Source: JAENVT01 sp963773085
GTDB lineage: Bacteria > Actinomycetota > Acidimicrobiia > Acidimicrobiales > Ilumatobacteraceae
Direction of reading: 5' to 3'
DNA: 64,000 nucleotides
Assembly: GCA_963773085.1 (NCBI GenBank)
Contig: CAVYZS010000011.1
Coordinates: 186,001 to 250,000, forward strand
Made by a program: the position numbers and the translations under genes. This document shows, in pieces, positions 1 to 7,648 of the stretch. How positions within the stretch are numbered: position 1 is the first letter of the stretch; each line of letters opens with the position of its first letter. Below the pieces are notes generated by a model. It made no database searches, had not been told where the DNA came from, and saw only the letters and a list, made by a program, of their open reading frames with translations.

Positions 1-616
1 GGCGCATGCGCAACGCCGTGCGCAACAAGTGAGCAAGTGTGACCTCACCGGAGCCCTCTGCCGACGGTGGCCGGGTTTCCAGACGAACCACGTGCGGATG
101 GGGCAGCCGAAGCTCGGCGATGTCTTCGAGAGTGATGATCCGTTCCGTCGCCGGCACCAACGCCGCGAGTGCATTGAGCAGCGTTGTCTTGCCCGAGGAG
201 GTGGCTCCGCTGACCAGCACGTTGCAGCGCGCCGCGACGATCGTCTGCAGCAGTTCGACGACGTCCGGAGCGGCGAACGCCGAGAGCGGGAGCGACTGCA
301 CGGCAAACCGGCGAATGGTCAGGCATGGGCCATCCACTGCAATGGGCTCGATGACGGCACACACCCGCGAGCCGTCGGGGAGGCGAGCATCGACCGTCGG
401 GTTCGAACGGTCGATGCGTCGCCCGATGGGGCGGAGAATGTGTTCGAGGGCCGTGGTCACGGCCGGGGAGCTCATCGTCGCCACTCGAATCAAGGCGCCC
501 GCTGTCTCGATCCACACGTCGCCGCGGCCGTTGACGATGATCTCGTCGATCGCCCCGTCGCCGAGCCACCGTTCGAGACCACCGAGTGGTGATCGCTCGG
601 CGATGACATCGATCAC
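1..616 (-). CDS. cpaF: CpaF/TadA-type secretion ATPase, 3' end outside window
   Basis: Encodes the N-terminal 205 residues or so of a type II/IV secretion ATPase of the CpaF/TadA family, which powers assembly of Tad (Flp) pili or related surface structures at the inner face of the membrane. The reading frame shows the family's phosphate-binding loop SGATSSGKTTLLNALA and a following Walker-B-region stretch ITLEDIAELRLPHPHVVRLE. The start is GTG at 616, sharing GTGA with the stop of the upstream CpaE-like gene, which implies translational coupling. It is shorter before the Walker A motif than many CpaF proteins. The gene runs off the left edge, so completeness cannot be judged. Confidence 0.85.
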   Translation of the reverse strand, partial: MIDVIAERSPLGGLERWLGDGAIDEIIVNGRGDVWIETAGALIRVATMSSPAVTTALEHILRPIGRRIDRSNPTVDARLPDGSRVCAVIEPIAVDGPCLTIRRFAVQSLPLSAFAAPDVVELLQTIVAARCNVLVSGATSSGKTTLLNALAALVPATERIITLEDIAELRLPHPHVVRLETRPPSAEGSGEVTLAHLLRTALRMR

Positions 617-1239
617 GCTGCGCTCCGCAGCGAGGCGATGAGCGATCGCGGCAACCGGGCGATGAGCAGACCGGCGTCGACGGCGCGGGCCACGGCGGGG
701 TCGAGTCGGACCTCGGCGACGACGGGGACTCCGAGTGCATGCTCGACGTCGCTCGAGGTGAGCGCTCTACCGGGTTCGTCGACCAGCACGATTCCAGTGG
801 GGCGGATGTCGAGTTGCTGGGCGCGACGCAAGGCGAGGTAGCACGGCCGGGTGACGAGCAGCGAGTGTTCGGCCGCGTCGTGGAGCGCCCTGGGCGGGTA
901 CCCGGTCCCGGCGTCGATGATCACCGTCGCCGAACCGCCCAACGCCTTGGCGAGTCGCGACCATTGATCGGCCGGCGGGTCGACCGTGCCGCGTGGGATC
1001 AGGCGCACGTTGTCGCGGATCGTCACGGCCAGCTGGGCCAGGTCTGTCGGCCCGGCCGTTGGTGATGCCAGCCAGTCGACGACGCCGGGCCCTGCCGGCT
1101 CGGCCAGCCCGAGCGCCGTGGCGCTGTCGCCGCTGAGATCGACCAACGTCGCCGGCTGGCCGAGGGCCGAACCCAACGCCATGGCACAAGCGACCACCGT
1201 GGTACCGCTGCCGCCCTTCGCGGCCCAGCAAACAATCAC
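613..1239 (-). CDS. CpaE/TadZ-like P-loop ATPase (MinD/ParA superfamily)
   Basis: A 208-residue protein beginning at GTG 1239 with an N-terminal deviant Walker A motif AAKGGSGTTVVACAMA, typical of the SIMIBI (MinD/ParA/CpaE) class. It lies directly upstream of, and overlaps by four bases, a CpaF-type ATPase, which is the usual pairing in Tad pilus loci, where CpaE/TadZ localises the assembly machine. No receiver-like N-terminal domain is present, so it is the short form. It could alternatively be the actinobacterial septum-site-determining (Ssd-like) relative. The ATPase class is clear; the exact role is inferred from its neighbour. Confidence 0.75.
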   Translation of the reverse strand: MIVCWAAKGGSGTTVVACAMALGSALGQPATLVDLSGDSATALGLAEPAGPGVVDWLASPTAGPTDLAQLAVTIRDNVRLIPRGTVDPPADQWSRLAKALGGSATVIIDAGTGYPPRALHDAAEHSLLVTRPCYLALRRAQQLDIRPTGIVLVDEPGRALTSSDVEHALGVPVVAEVRLDPAVARAVDAGLLIARLPRSLIASLRSAA

Positions 1240-1371
1240 GTGACTCCACCCCCAACGAACCGAGCGCTACGAATTGGGGGAAGCCAAGGCGGAACCTATC
1301 GACAGCCCGCTCGGCATGCCAACGCGGCGCGACGAGTTCTCGATGACATATCGGACGCTAGGGTCACTGCC

Positions 1372-1467
1372 GGAGGTGTCTGGGCACCTGGTGGGCTCCA
1401 CCGCCTTCAAAGCGGCCGAGACGGGCGATCCCCGTCTGGCGGGTTCGATTCCCGTCCACCTCCGCCA
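1372..1467 (+). tRNA. selC: tRNA-Sec (anticodon UCA)
   Basis: A 96-base sequence folds as selenocysteine tRNA. The acceptor strands (GGAGGTG at 1372-1378 and CACCTCC at 1457-1463) pair, followed by discriminator G and an encoded CCA (1465-1467). The anticodon loop CTTCAAA is closed by CCGC/GCGG, with TCA at 1407-1409 reading UGA. A long variable arm has a seven-pair stem (AGACGGG/CCCGTCT), and the T arm reads GGTTCGATTCC. Overall size and layout resemble E. coli selC (95 bases). Its presence implies that the organism, or an ancestor, inserts selenocysteine at UGA. No selA, selB, selD or selenoprotein gene was recognised in this window. Confidence 0.93.
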
Positions 1468-1514
1468 ATCACCAGGATCGGCCACACGGTGAACGAGAAA
1501 ACGGGAGTCCGTCC

Positions 1515-2300
1515 ATGGCCGGTGAGGGGAACGACAAGGAACTCAAGAACACCGGGTACGAGATATTCGTCGGGATCTTGTCGATCCTGTCGATAGTCAA
1601 CATCGTCCTGCTCTACGCGCTCGAGGATGCGAACCTCGACTCTGTGCTCACCGTCATGAACGGGCTCTTGAGCGTCATCTTCCTCGGCGACTTCACGTAC
1701 CGGCTGCTCACCGCAGAGTCGAAGTCGCAGTACTTCTTCCGTCAGTTCGGCTGGGCGGACCTGCTGGCCAGCCTGCCCTTCGAGCAGTTCAAGGTACTGC
1801 GAATTTTCCGCCTGGTGCGTGTCTTCCGTCTCCTTCGAGAGCACGGCATCAAGACGATCGGCCGCACCTTGGTCAAGGACCGGGCCGGCAGCGCGCTGCT
1901 CAGCTTGCTGTTGATGGGCATCCTGGTGCTCGAGTTCGGAAGCCTCATAGTGCTCCGCATCGAACAGTATGCGGAGGGTGCCAACATCACGACAGGGTCC
2001 GATGCCATCTGGTACGTGATCGTGACCATCTCCACCGTCGGGTACGGCGACCAGTTCCCGGTGACCAACGTCGGTCGAGTTGCCGGCGCGCTCATCATCG
2101 TCATCGGCGTCGGAATCTTCGGCACGTTCACCGGTTATCTCGCCAACATCTTCCTCACGCCACCCGAAAAGCCACCTGCGACCGAGCCCGAGGGTGCGGG
2201 TGACGACGGACAACAGAGGATCGAACACCTAAAAGCTCTCGTGGCCGAGCAGCGAGCAGCGCTCGACAAGATCGAACTCCTCCTCCAGTCGGAAGCCTGA
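1515..2300 (+). CDS. voltage-gated-type potassium channel
   Basis: A 261-residue membrane protein of the ion_trans/Kv superfamily that should conduct K+ across the cytoplasmic membrane. The selectivity filter TVGYGD lies near residues 174-179, between a pore helix and a final membrane segment (GALIIVIGVGIFGTFTGYLA). An S4-like segment with arginines every third residue (VLRIFRLVRVFRLLREHG, about residues 95-112) suggests voltage sensing. The C-terminal tail (LKALVAEQRAALDKIELLLQ) looks like a short coiled coil, probably for tetramerisation. ATG 1515 is 47 bases after selC, so it may be cotranscribed with or read through from the tRNA. Ion selectivity is inferred from the filter. Confidence 0.85.
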   Translation: MAGEGNDKELKNTGYEIFVGILSILSIVNIVLLYALEDANLDSVLTVMNGLLSVIFLGDFTYRLLTAESKSQYFFRQFGWADLLASLPFEQFKVLRIFRLVRVFRLLREHGIKTIGRTLVKDRAGSALLSLLLMGILVLEFGSLIVLRIEQYAEGANITTGSDAIWYVIVTISTVGYGDQFPVTNVGRVAGALIIVIGVGIFGTFTGYLANIFLTPPEKPPATEPEGAGDDGQQRIEHLKALVAEQRAALDKIELLLQSEA

Positions 2301-2305
2301 CCAGC

Positions 2306-2377
2306 GTGACCGATGTACCTGGCCAACTCCTCGCCCACGACGGGTACGTGCTCGAGCGAATCGTCGACGTGACGTGA
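2306..2377 (+). CDS. possible 23-residue leader ORF
   Basis: A GTG-initiated 23-codon frame fills the gap between the potassium channel and the nitrile hydratase accessory gene and overlaps the latter's GTG start by four bases (GTGA). Most third positions are G or C, as in neighbouring genes. It has no recognisable domain. It may be a translationally coupling leader or simply chance. Confidence 0.25.
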   Translation: MTDVPGQLLAHDGYVLERIVDVT

Positions 2378-2940
2378 CTGCAAGTCCTGAAACGGTGCGT
2401 GCCGCAGCGGCAAGCCTGGCGGGAGCACTGCCGCCGACGTCGGCGGGCGAGCCCGTGTTCGCCGCGCCCTGGGAGGGTCGGGCGTTCGGCCTGGCGCTCG
2501 ACATCGTCGAGCAACGCGGGTTGCCATGGGATGCGTTCCGCGAATTGCTGATCGCAGCAATCGCCGAGGAACCGGGCCGGCCCTACTACGAGTCGTGGGT
2601 CGTTGCTCTCGAGCGACTCGTCGCCGAGCACGAACTGGTGACCGTTGCCGATCTCACGAGCGAACGCGCACACGTCGCGGCCTATCGATATGACGAAGGC
2701 GGGATCGACATCGAAGTCGTGCCACTGGCGAATGATCGAGCGGTCCTCGCCGATGTACTCGACATCGAACCGGCAGCCCATGTCGAGCTCTACCGCGTGT
2801 GGTCGGGAGACGTTCCCGTGGCGTGGGGTGTCCGCTCGTTCGACGCTGGCGGAGCGGCGCTCGCCGGGCACGAGCTCCCGATGGACCAGTGGTCAGTCCT
2901 TCGGGATCGCCTGCTCAGCTTCCAGCCGCCGGCGCGCTAG
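2374..2940 (+). CDS. nitrile hydratase accessory (activator) protein with C-terminal extension
   Basis: A 188-residue protein whose first ~95 residues match the nitrile hydratase beta-subunit-like accessory family. It has a PVFAAPWEGRAFGLAL segment, a WDAFRELL helix, and YYESWVVALERLVAEHELV. Such proteins deliver the metal or exchange subunits during maturation of the alpha subunit. The remaining ~95 residues are extra compared with small activators and I do not recognise them. GTG 2374 is the chosen start. The gene is convergent with the nitrile hydratase structural genes and its 3' end overlaps the alpha-subunit gene by 26 bases, an unusual arrangement because activators normally follow the subunits on the same strand. 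Confidence 0.7.
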   Translation: MTASPETVRAAAASLAGALPPTSAGEPVFAAPWEGRAFGLALDIVEQRGLPWDAFRELLIAAIAEEPGRPYYESWVVALERLVAEHELVTVADLTSERAHVAAYRYDEGGIDIEVVPLANDRAVLADVLDIEPAAHVELYRVWSGDVPVAWGVRSFDAGGAALAGHELPMDQWSVLRDRLLSFQPPAR

Positions 2941-3568
2941 CTCGGGTGACGCCGATCATCGAGTTGCGGCTGACCAGAGTCGCCAGCTCGGCCTCGCTCA
3001 TGTGCTCGGTATCGCTGGGGCGTTCCGGTAGCACGAGGTATCTCACCTCGGCCGAGGAATCCCACACCCGAACCTCGACCGAGGGGTCGAGCTCGGTGTT
3101 CCACTCGGCGAGGACGGCACGTGGTTCGGCCACCGCCCGGGCACGATAGGCGTAGCTCTTGTACCAGATCGGAGGTGCTCCGAGCAGTGGCCACGGGTAG
3201 CACGAACACAATGTGCACACGACCAAGTTGTGCACATCGGCGGTGTTCTCGACCACGCGCACGTTGTCGCCCTCGGCGCCGGCGATGCCGAGCTCCGACA
3301 TCGCCGCGTTGGCGTCGGCAAGCAGCCGGGCCTTGTAGGCCGGGTCGACCCAGGCGCGAGCGACGACCTGCGCACCGAGGTGCGGTCCCATTCGCTGCTC
3401 GATGATCTCGACGAACGCGTCGATCGAGTCGGTGCTGACGATGCCCTTCTCGGTGAGCGCCGCTTCGAGCGCCATCGTGCGCAACTCGAACTCGGAGCGC
3501 GGCCGGCGGGACTTCGGTGTCTCGTGATGCGAATGCCCGTGATCGTGAGCGTGATCGTGATCAGTCAT
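2915..3568 (-). CDS. nthA: nitrile hydratase alpha subunit (cobalt type)
   Basis: A 217-residue alpha subunit of nitrile hydratase, which hydrates nitriles to amides with the beta subunit. The metal-binding claw is VCTLCSCYPW, with cysteines at about residues 118, 121 and 123. Threonine after the first cysteine is the signature of the cobalt (non-corrin) type rather than the iron type. ATG 3568 is preferred over an upstream in-frame ATG because it overlaps the beta stop (ATGA) and gives a normal length. The first 15 residues are exceptionally rich in His and Asp (DHDHAHDHGHSHH), suggesting metal binding. The gene order is beta then alpha. Confidence 0.92.
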   Translation of the reverse strand: MTDHDHAHDHGHSHHETPKSRRPRSEFELRTMALEAALTEKGIVSTDSIDAFVEIIEQRMGPHLGAQVVARAWVDPAYKARLLADANAAMSELGIAGAEGDNVRVVENTADVHNLVVCTLCSCYPWPLLGAPPIWYKSYAYRARAVAEPRAVLAEWNTELDPSVEVRVWDSSAEVRYLVLPERPSDTEHMSEAELATLVSRNSMIGVTRASAPAAGS

Positions 3569-4212
3569 GTGGACGGCACTCCTTCGAGGTAGCTCTGCCA
3601 CAGGTCGACGAGGATGACGAAGGGCGCTTCGTCTTGGCGTTCGCCCCATACGTCGCCTGACGAGAACCGCACGGTGTAGAACGGCTCGACGTCGTTGTCG
3701 CGATGCCCGGCAATGTGGTCCTCCCCGCAGATCGTCTCGATCGTGCCGAGCACCCCGCGGACGTAGCGCGGAATGCGGTGATGCCGATTCGGTTCGTAGA
3801 CGCGCTTGACCCGAACGGTGTCTCCCAACGCAAAGCTGGGGTCCTGAGCCGGCGACCTCGGTGCAGGGACAAGCATGGCCTGCTCTCCCCTGGAACGCAG
3901 CGCCTCGTCATGGACGACCGGGATTGCCTCGCCGTCGCCCACACGTCGTTGCCAGTCAGCCAGGAGATCACTGGAAACGATCCCGTTGGCGATTGCTGCC
4001 CGCTCGCCGGCCAGCAGCCAGCGACCGTAGTACGACGTCGTCAGATAGGTGGCCGGATCGAGGCCCTCGATCCACGGTCGCGCGCCTCGGCAGGCGGCGA
4101 GTGCCAGCATCTGGGCCCGGAGCTCCCACGATTCATGGTGGGTCAGCTCCCCATCGGCGGTGCGCACAGATCCGAACCCGCCGATGCCGCCGAGATCATG
4201 GGCCCCTTCCAC
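3565..4212 (-). CDS. nthB: nitrile hydratase beta subunit
   Basis: A 215-residue beta subunit, recognised by the N-terminal HDLGGIGGFG motif, the YYGRWLLAGE segment, and the SH3-like C-terminal barrel region with DTVRVKRVYEPNRHHRIPRY and VWGERQDEAPFVILVDLWQSYLE. It pairs with the alpha subunit encoded immediately downstream (four-base overlap) to form the nitrile-hydrating enzyme in the cytoplasm. The length is near the usual 210-235. Together with alpha and the convergent accessory gene this forms a compact nitrile-to-amide locus. No amidase is adjacent. Confidence 0.92.
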   Translation of the reverse strand: MEGAHDLGGIGGFGSVRTADGELTHHESWELRAQMLALAACRGARPWIEGLDPATYLTTSYYGRWLLAGERAAIANGIVSSDLLADWQRRVGDGEAIPVVHDEALRSRGEQAMLVPAPRSPAQDPSFALGDTVRVKRVYEPNRHHRIPRYVRGVLGTIETICGEDHIAGHRDNDVEPFYTVRFSSGDVWGERQDEAPFVILVDLWQSYLEGVPST

Positions 4213-4233
4213 GAGAAGGACCCTAGCGGTCGA

Positions 4234-4677
4234 TCACGTATGGCGACCGGTGATTCGCTTGCCGTTGCGGTAGCGGAGTTGATGGCGCAGCGTGCCGTCC
4301 GACCGCCACTTCGACACGGCCGGGTTGCCGTTGCCGGCATCACTGCGCTTGCCGTCTCGGTAGTGCTCCTCGTAATGCAGGTGTCCATTGGCGAAGTACC
4401 CGCGCACGGCCGCGTCACGGTCGGTCGGATCCTGGAGCAGCCCGTTCTCGTAGAACATCTCATACTTGACCTGCCCATCGGCGCGGAATCTGCGATAGGC
4501 GGGATGATTTCGGCCTGGGTTGTCGAGCCGTCCGGCGGTGAACCAGGCGATATAGGACTCTGCCCCGTTGAACGATCGTCGGACACGGCCGGTGAAGTCG
4601 ACCGGTATCTGACTCTCGTCGGTGACGTCGAGGGTCGAGATCACGCGAAACGTCATCGAATTGGGCAGCAACTCCAC
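4234..4677 (-). CDS. MORN/YwqK-like repeat protein of unknown function
   Basis: A 147-residue protein containing several short repeats of the toxin-antitoxin YwqK/MORN-like type: YRRFRADGQVKYEMFYENG, GYFANGHLHYEEHYRDGKR and KWRSDGTLRHQLRYRNGKR. Each is a beta-hairpin pattern of aromatic, charged and NG/DG residues. There is no signal peptide or membrane segment. It ends 22 bases upstream of the nitrile hydratase beta start on the same strand and might be cotranscribed, though no functional link is known. A molecular role cannot be assigned. Confidence 0.6.
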   Translation of the reverse strand: MELLPNSMTFRVISTLDVTDESQIPVDFTGRVRRSFNGAESYIAWFTAGRLDNPGRNHPAYRRFRADGQVKYEMFYENGLLQDPTDRDAAVRGYFANGHLHYEEHYRDGKRSDAGNGNPAVSKWRSDGTLRHQLRYRNGKRITGRHT

Positions 4678-4713
4678 GACAGAGATATCGAACGAAATGC
4701 TTCGTAACTTGAG

Positions 4714-5277
4714 CTACAGCCTGGCCTCGTATTGCACTTCCGGAAGGGCTGGGTCGGGAGAACCTGGTGGTGAGAAGTTCGACTCCTGCCCGGTGAAGTG
4801 CCAGCCGGCCTTCTCGTAGAACGCCCGTGCCCGCGGGTTGTCGCGCAGCACCCACAGCACGGCCGAGGTGAACCCCTCGTCACGGAGGAACTCCTCGCAC
4901 CGGCTCATCAGTGCACCGGCGCCGCCGCTGCCCCACACAGTGGGGTGGAGGTAGAAGCCGTACACCTCGCCGCGGCCGACGTCGCTGGCCTCGGCCACGG
5001 TGTCCGTACCACTCTGATCGCATACGGGATCGATCCGTTCGGGTCCGGCGTGCCCGAAACCGACGACCCGACCTTGGATCGTGACGACGAAGAGCCGGGA
5101 TTCGGCGATCGACTGCCAGGTCCATGCCTGCCAGCGCTCGCGGCGGCTGGTGGCGAACTCGTCGGAGTCGAGGTATTCGTCGGGGACAACGCCGCGATAG
5201 CCCGCCCGCCACGCGTCGATGTGCGCGGTGGCGATCGCGTCGGCATCGTCGATCGTGGCTTCGCGGACTTCGATCAT
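4714..5277 (-). CDS. GNAT-family N-acetyltransferase
   Basis: A 187-residue GCN5-related acetyltransferase. It begins IEVREATIDDADAIATAHIDAWRAGYRG, contains the beta4/acetyl-CoA-binding loop region VYGFYLHPTVWGSGGAGALM (a Q/RxxGxG/A-like turn), and ends with the family's LWVLRDNPRARAFYEKAGW motif. It should transfer an acetyl group from acetyl-CoA to a small molecule or protein amine. The substrate is not predictable. It lies in a minus-strand series with the MORN-like gene downstream and the sigma factor upstream. Confidence 0.85.
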   Translation of the reverse strand: MIEVREATIDDADAIATAHIDAWRAGYRGVVPDEYLDSDEFATSRRERWQAWTWQSIAESRLFVVTIQGRVVGFGHAGPERIDPVCDQSGTDTVAEASDVGRGEVYGFYLHPTVWGSGGAGALMSRCEEFLRDEGFTSAVLWVLRDNPRARAFYEKAGWHFTGQESNFSPPGSPDPALPEVQYEARL

Positions 5278-5305
5278 GTGTCAGGCATGACCCAACTGGG
5301 GCCGG

Positions 5306-6275
5306 TCAGACGGCGAGGAGATCGCGGGCGCCGGTGTCGCTCGATGGGTGACGGAGCTTGCTCATCGCCCTGGCCTCGATCTGGCGGATGCGCTCGCGTG
5401 TGAGGTTGAAGTGCTCGCCGACCTCTTCCAGAGTGCGCGGCTCGCCGCGGTCGAGACCGAAGCGCAGCTTGAGGATCTCCCGCTCGCGCTCGTCGAGTGG
5501 CGCCAACAGACGAGCGATCTCCTCAGGGAGCAGAGCGGTGGCGGCGACCTCGAACGGGGACTCGGCCGAACGGTCTTCGACCACATCTCCCAGTTCGGCG
5601 TCACCGTCCTCGCGCAACGGCTCGCTGAGTGACAGCGGCTCGGCGGCGAAACGCAATGCCTCGGTGACCTTGTCCTCGGGCATCTCGACTTCCCTGGCCA
5701 ATTCCGACAGCGTCGCCGGACGACCGAGTTTGAGCTCCAGTCGGCTGCGCGCCTTCTGCAGGCGGGCCAAGCGTGTCGCCGGCATGGACCGGCAGACGGA
5801 TCGTGCGCCCGGTGTTGGCGATGCCGCGGGTGATTGCCTGACGGATCCACCACGTTGCGTACGTGGAGAACTTGAAGCCCTTGCGCCAGTCGAACTTCTC
5901 GACAGCGTGCATCAGCCCGAGGTTGCCCTCCTGGATCAGATCGAGCAGCGGCAGTCCCGATGCCTGGTACTTCTTGGCGATCGACACCACCAGCCGCAGG
6001 TTGGACTGCACGAACGCCCGTTCGGCATCTTCACCCTCGCGTGCCGCACGTCGCAGTTCACGCTTCTTGGCGGCGGTCAGCTCCTTGCCGGTCTGATCGA
6101 GCTCGTCGATCGCAGCCTTACCGGCCTCGATCTGTTTGGCGAGCCGAACTTCATCGTCCTTGGTGAGCAACATGTATTGACCGATATCGGTCAGATAGAG
6201 GCGGACCAGGTCTTCTTCGTCGCGCTCTACTCGATCTTTCGCCACGAATGCTCCTCGAACGGTGAGTTTGTTCAC
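5306..6275 (-). CDS. sigma-70 family RNA polymerase sigma factor (group 1/2), interrupted by a single-base frameshift
   Basis: Two frames together encode a ~322-residue sigma factor. The 5' part (5790-6275) carries regions 1.2-2.4, including RLYLTDIGQYMLLTKDDEVR, LRLVVSIAKKYQASGLPLLD and the -10-binding FKFSTYATWWIRQAITRGI. The 3' part (5306-5785) carries regions 3 and 4, ending in LTRERIRQIEARAMSKLRH for -35 binding. They join after IRLPVHAGDTL, where one surplus base near 5769-5770 (minus-strand CTTGG) shifts the frame; removing it restores ARLQKARSRLELK. It lacks the long region 1.1, so it resembles the short SigB/HrdB-like actinobacterial factors. A sequence error is more likely than a true pseudogene. 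Confidence 0.85.
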
Positions 6276-6381
6276 CTCTCGGTAACCCGAGCGGCAGTTG
6301 ACTCACGATACCCACGAGGTCAAGCACCTCACACCCGGTCTTGTCAAATCGTCCTGCAGAAAGGATTGCATCAAGGATTGT

Positions 6382-6402
6382 GATACAGGCGCACGCTGTA
6401 TC
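6382..6402. promoter_or_regulatory. inverted repeat upstream of the monooxygenase-like gene
   Basis: A seven-base inverted repeat, GATACAG-7-CTGTATC, lies ten bases before the proposed start at 6413, immediately after a 12-base imperfect direct repeat (AAGGATTGCATC / AAGGATTGTGAT, 6361-6384). It lies between the divergent sigma factor gene and the monooxygenase-like gene. It could be an operator or a hairpin covering the ribosome-binding region. No regulator is identified. Confidence 0.3.
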
Positions 6403-6412
6403 GTTCGCGGGC

Positions 6413-6757
6413 ATGGCGGGCCCGCTGCATTCCGGCGTCGCGGATTTCGGCGACATCGATCTGGTGATCGTGACGATGCGCTTCGACGCCGCCGACGCCG
6501 AAACGTTGCTCGGGGTGCTCTCGAAGTATGTCGTGCTCACTCGGATGCAACCCGGTTGCCGCAACGTCGATCTGTGTGCCTCGGTGACCCAGCCCGGTCG
6601 ATACCTGATCGTCCACAAGTGGGATTCGGCGGTGGCCCAGCAGGCGCACTTCGACAGTGAGGTGATGGTCGAGATGGCCACGTCGTGCAACGGGTTGCTG
6701 ATCTCGGCGCCCGACATCGACCTGTGGGATGGGCCGAGCGCGCACGACCTGCTCTGA
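6413..6757 (+). CDS. antibiotic biosynthesis monooxygenase (ABM)-domain protein
   Basis: A protein of 114 residues from ATG 6413 (longer if ATG 6341 is used) with the ferredoxin-like ABM fold: a first strand DIDLVIVTMRFDA, a central TRMQPGCRNVDLCASVTQPGRYLIVHKW and a helix with AQQAHFDSEVMVEMATS. Proteins of this family are small dimeric oxygenases or quinone/heme-modifying enzymes, and many are uncharacterised. It is divergent from the sigma factor gene and 76 bases upstream of a Bax-inhibitor-like gene. The start at 6413 is favoured because upstream codons cover the dyad and direct repeats and have no homologous look. Confidence 0.65.
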   Translation: MAGPLHSGVADFGDIDLVIVTMRFDAADAETLLGVLSKYVVLTRMQPGCRNVDLCASVTQPGRYLIVHKWDSAVAQQAHFDSEVMVEMATSCNGLLISAPDIDLWDGPSAHDLL

Positions 6758-6832
6758 CCGACACCGCATGCACAAGACACAGATCCGGCTGTAACGTTCG
6801 ACGTTGTAACTCGTTCGCCCAAGGAGGCGTAC

Positions 6833-7636
6833 ATGGCAAGTCCAATGCTCAACGACCGCAGTTGGAACAAGGCAGTGCAAGACCCAGGCTGGGCGGCACC
6901 CGACGCGTCCACCCGCGCCGCGCCGATCACCGACGGCCCGGTCAGTCCCTGGTCCGGCCAGGTCATGACCGTCAGCGGCACGCTCAGTGCCTCCGGCGTG
7001 TTGATGGTGCTGCTCCTCGCGGCCGCGACCGTCGGCTGGCAGATGGGACCCGACAACAGCGCCGGCGCCAGCGGTTTCCCCGCACTGGCGCTGGTCGGAA
7101 TGCTCATCGGCTTCGCCTGCGTCATCGCCATGTACTTCAAGCCGACGATGGCCAAGGTACTCGCACCGATCTACGCCCTCGGCGAGGGCTTCTTCCTGGG
7201 TGTGATCTCCAAGGCATACGAGAACTACAGGGATGGCATCGTGGTGCAGGCCATCGGCGCCACGCTCGGTGTGTTCGTCGTGATGCTGGTGTTGTACCGC
7301 ACCCAGATCATCAAGGTCACCGACAAGTTCCGCAGGATCATCATCACCGCGACGTTGGGTCTCATGGCGTTTTACCTGGTGGCGCTGGTCATCAACCTGT
7401 TCGGTGGCGATGTCCCGTTCCTGCACTCGGGTAGCTGGTTCGGCATCGCCTTCAGCCTGTTCGCCGCCGGCCTGGCAGCAATGAACCTGGCTCTCGACTT
7501 CGACTTCATCGAGCGAGGTGCCAAGCAGGGTCTGCCGAAGGGCATGGAGTGGTTTGCGGCGACGGCCCTGATCGTCACCCTGGTGTGGCTGTACCTCGAG
7601 ATGCTGCGCCTGCTCAGCAATCTCGCTCGCCGCTGA
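6833..7636 (+). CDS. Bax inhibitor-1/YccA-like integral membrane protein
   Basis: A 267-residue protein with about seven hydrophobic segments beginning near residue 50 (GTLSASGVLMVLLLAAATVG), followed by LALVGMLIGFACVIAMYFKP, IYALGEGFFLGVISKAYE and a final FAATALIVTLVWLYLEMLRLL. The order and the GEGFFLGVISKAYE motif match actinobacterial Bax inhibitor-1/YccA family proteins, which are thought to be ion (Ca2+) leak channels or stress proteins. The start is supported by an excellent Shine-Dalgarno AAGGAGG at 6821-6827. An AACGT-TCG-ACGTT dyad sits just upstream. Confidence 0.85.
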   Translation: MASPMLNDRSWNKAVQDPGWAAPDASTRAAPITDGPVSPWSGQVMTVSGTLSASGVLMVLLLAAATVGWQMGPDNSAGASGFPALALVGMLIGFACVIAMYFKPTMAKVLAPIYALGEGFFLGVISKAYENYRDGIVVQAIGATLGVFVVMLVLYRTQIIKVTDKFRRIIITATLGLMAFYLVALVINLFGGDVPFLHSGSWFGIAFSLFAAGLAAMNLALDFDFIERGAKQGLPKGMEWFAATALIVTLVWLYLEMLRLLSNLARR

Positions 7637-7648
7637 CGGCGCGGTCGA

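Noticed and set aside
5765..5795. Programmed ribosomal frameshift in the sigma factor gene
   Set aside because: No slippery heptamer or downstream pseudoknot was seen, and similar indels occur in three other unrelated conserved genes.
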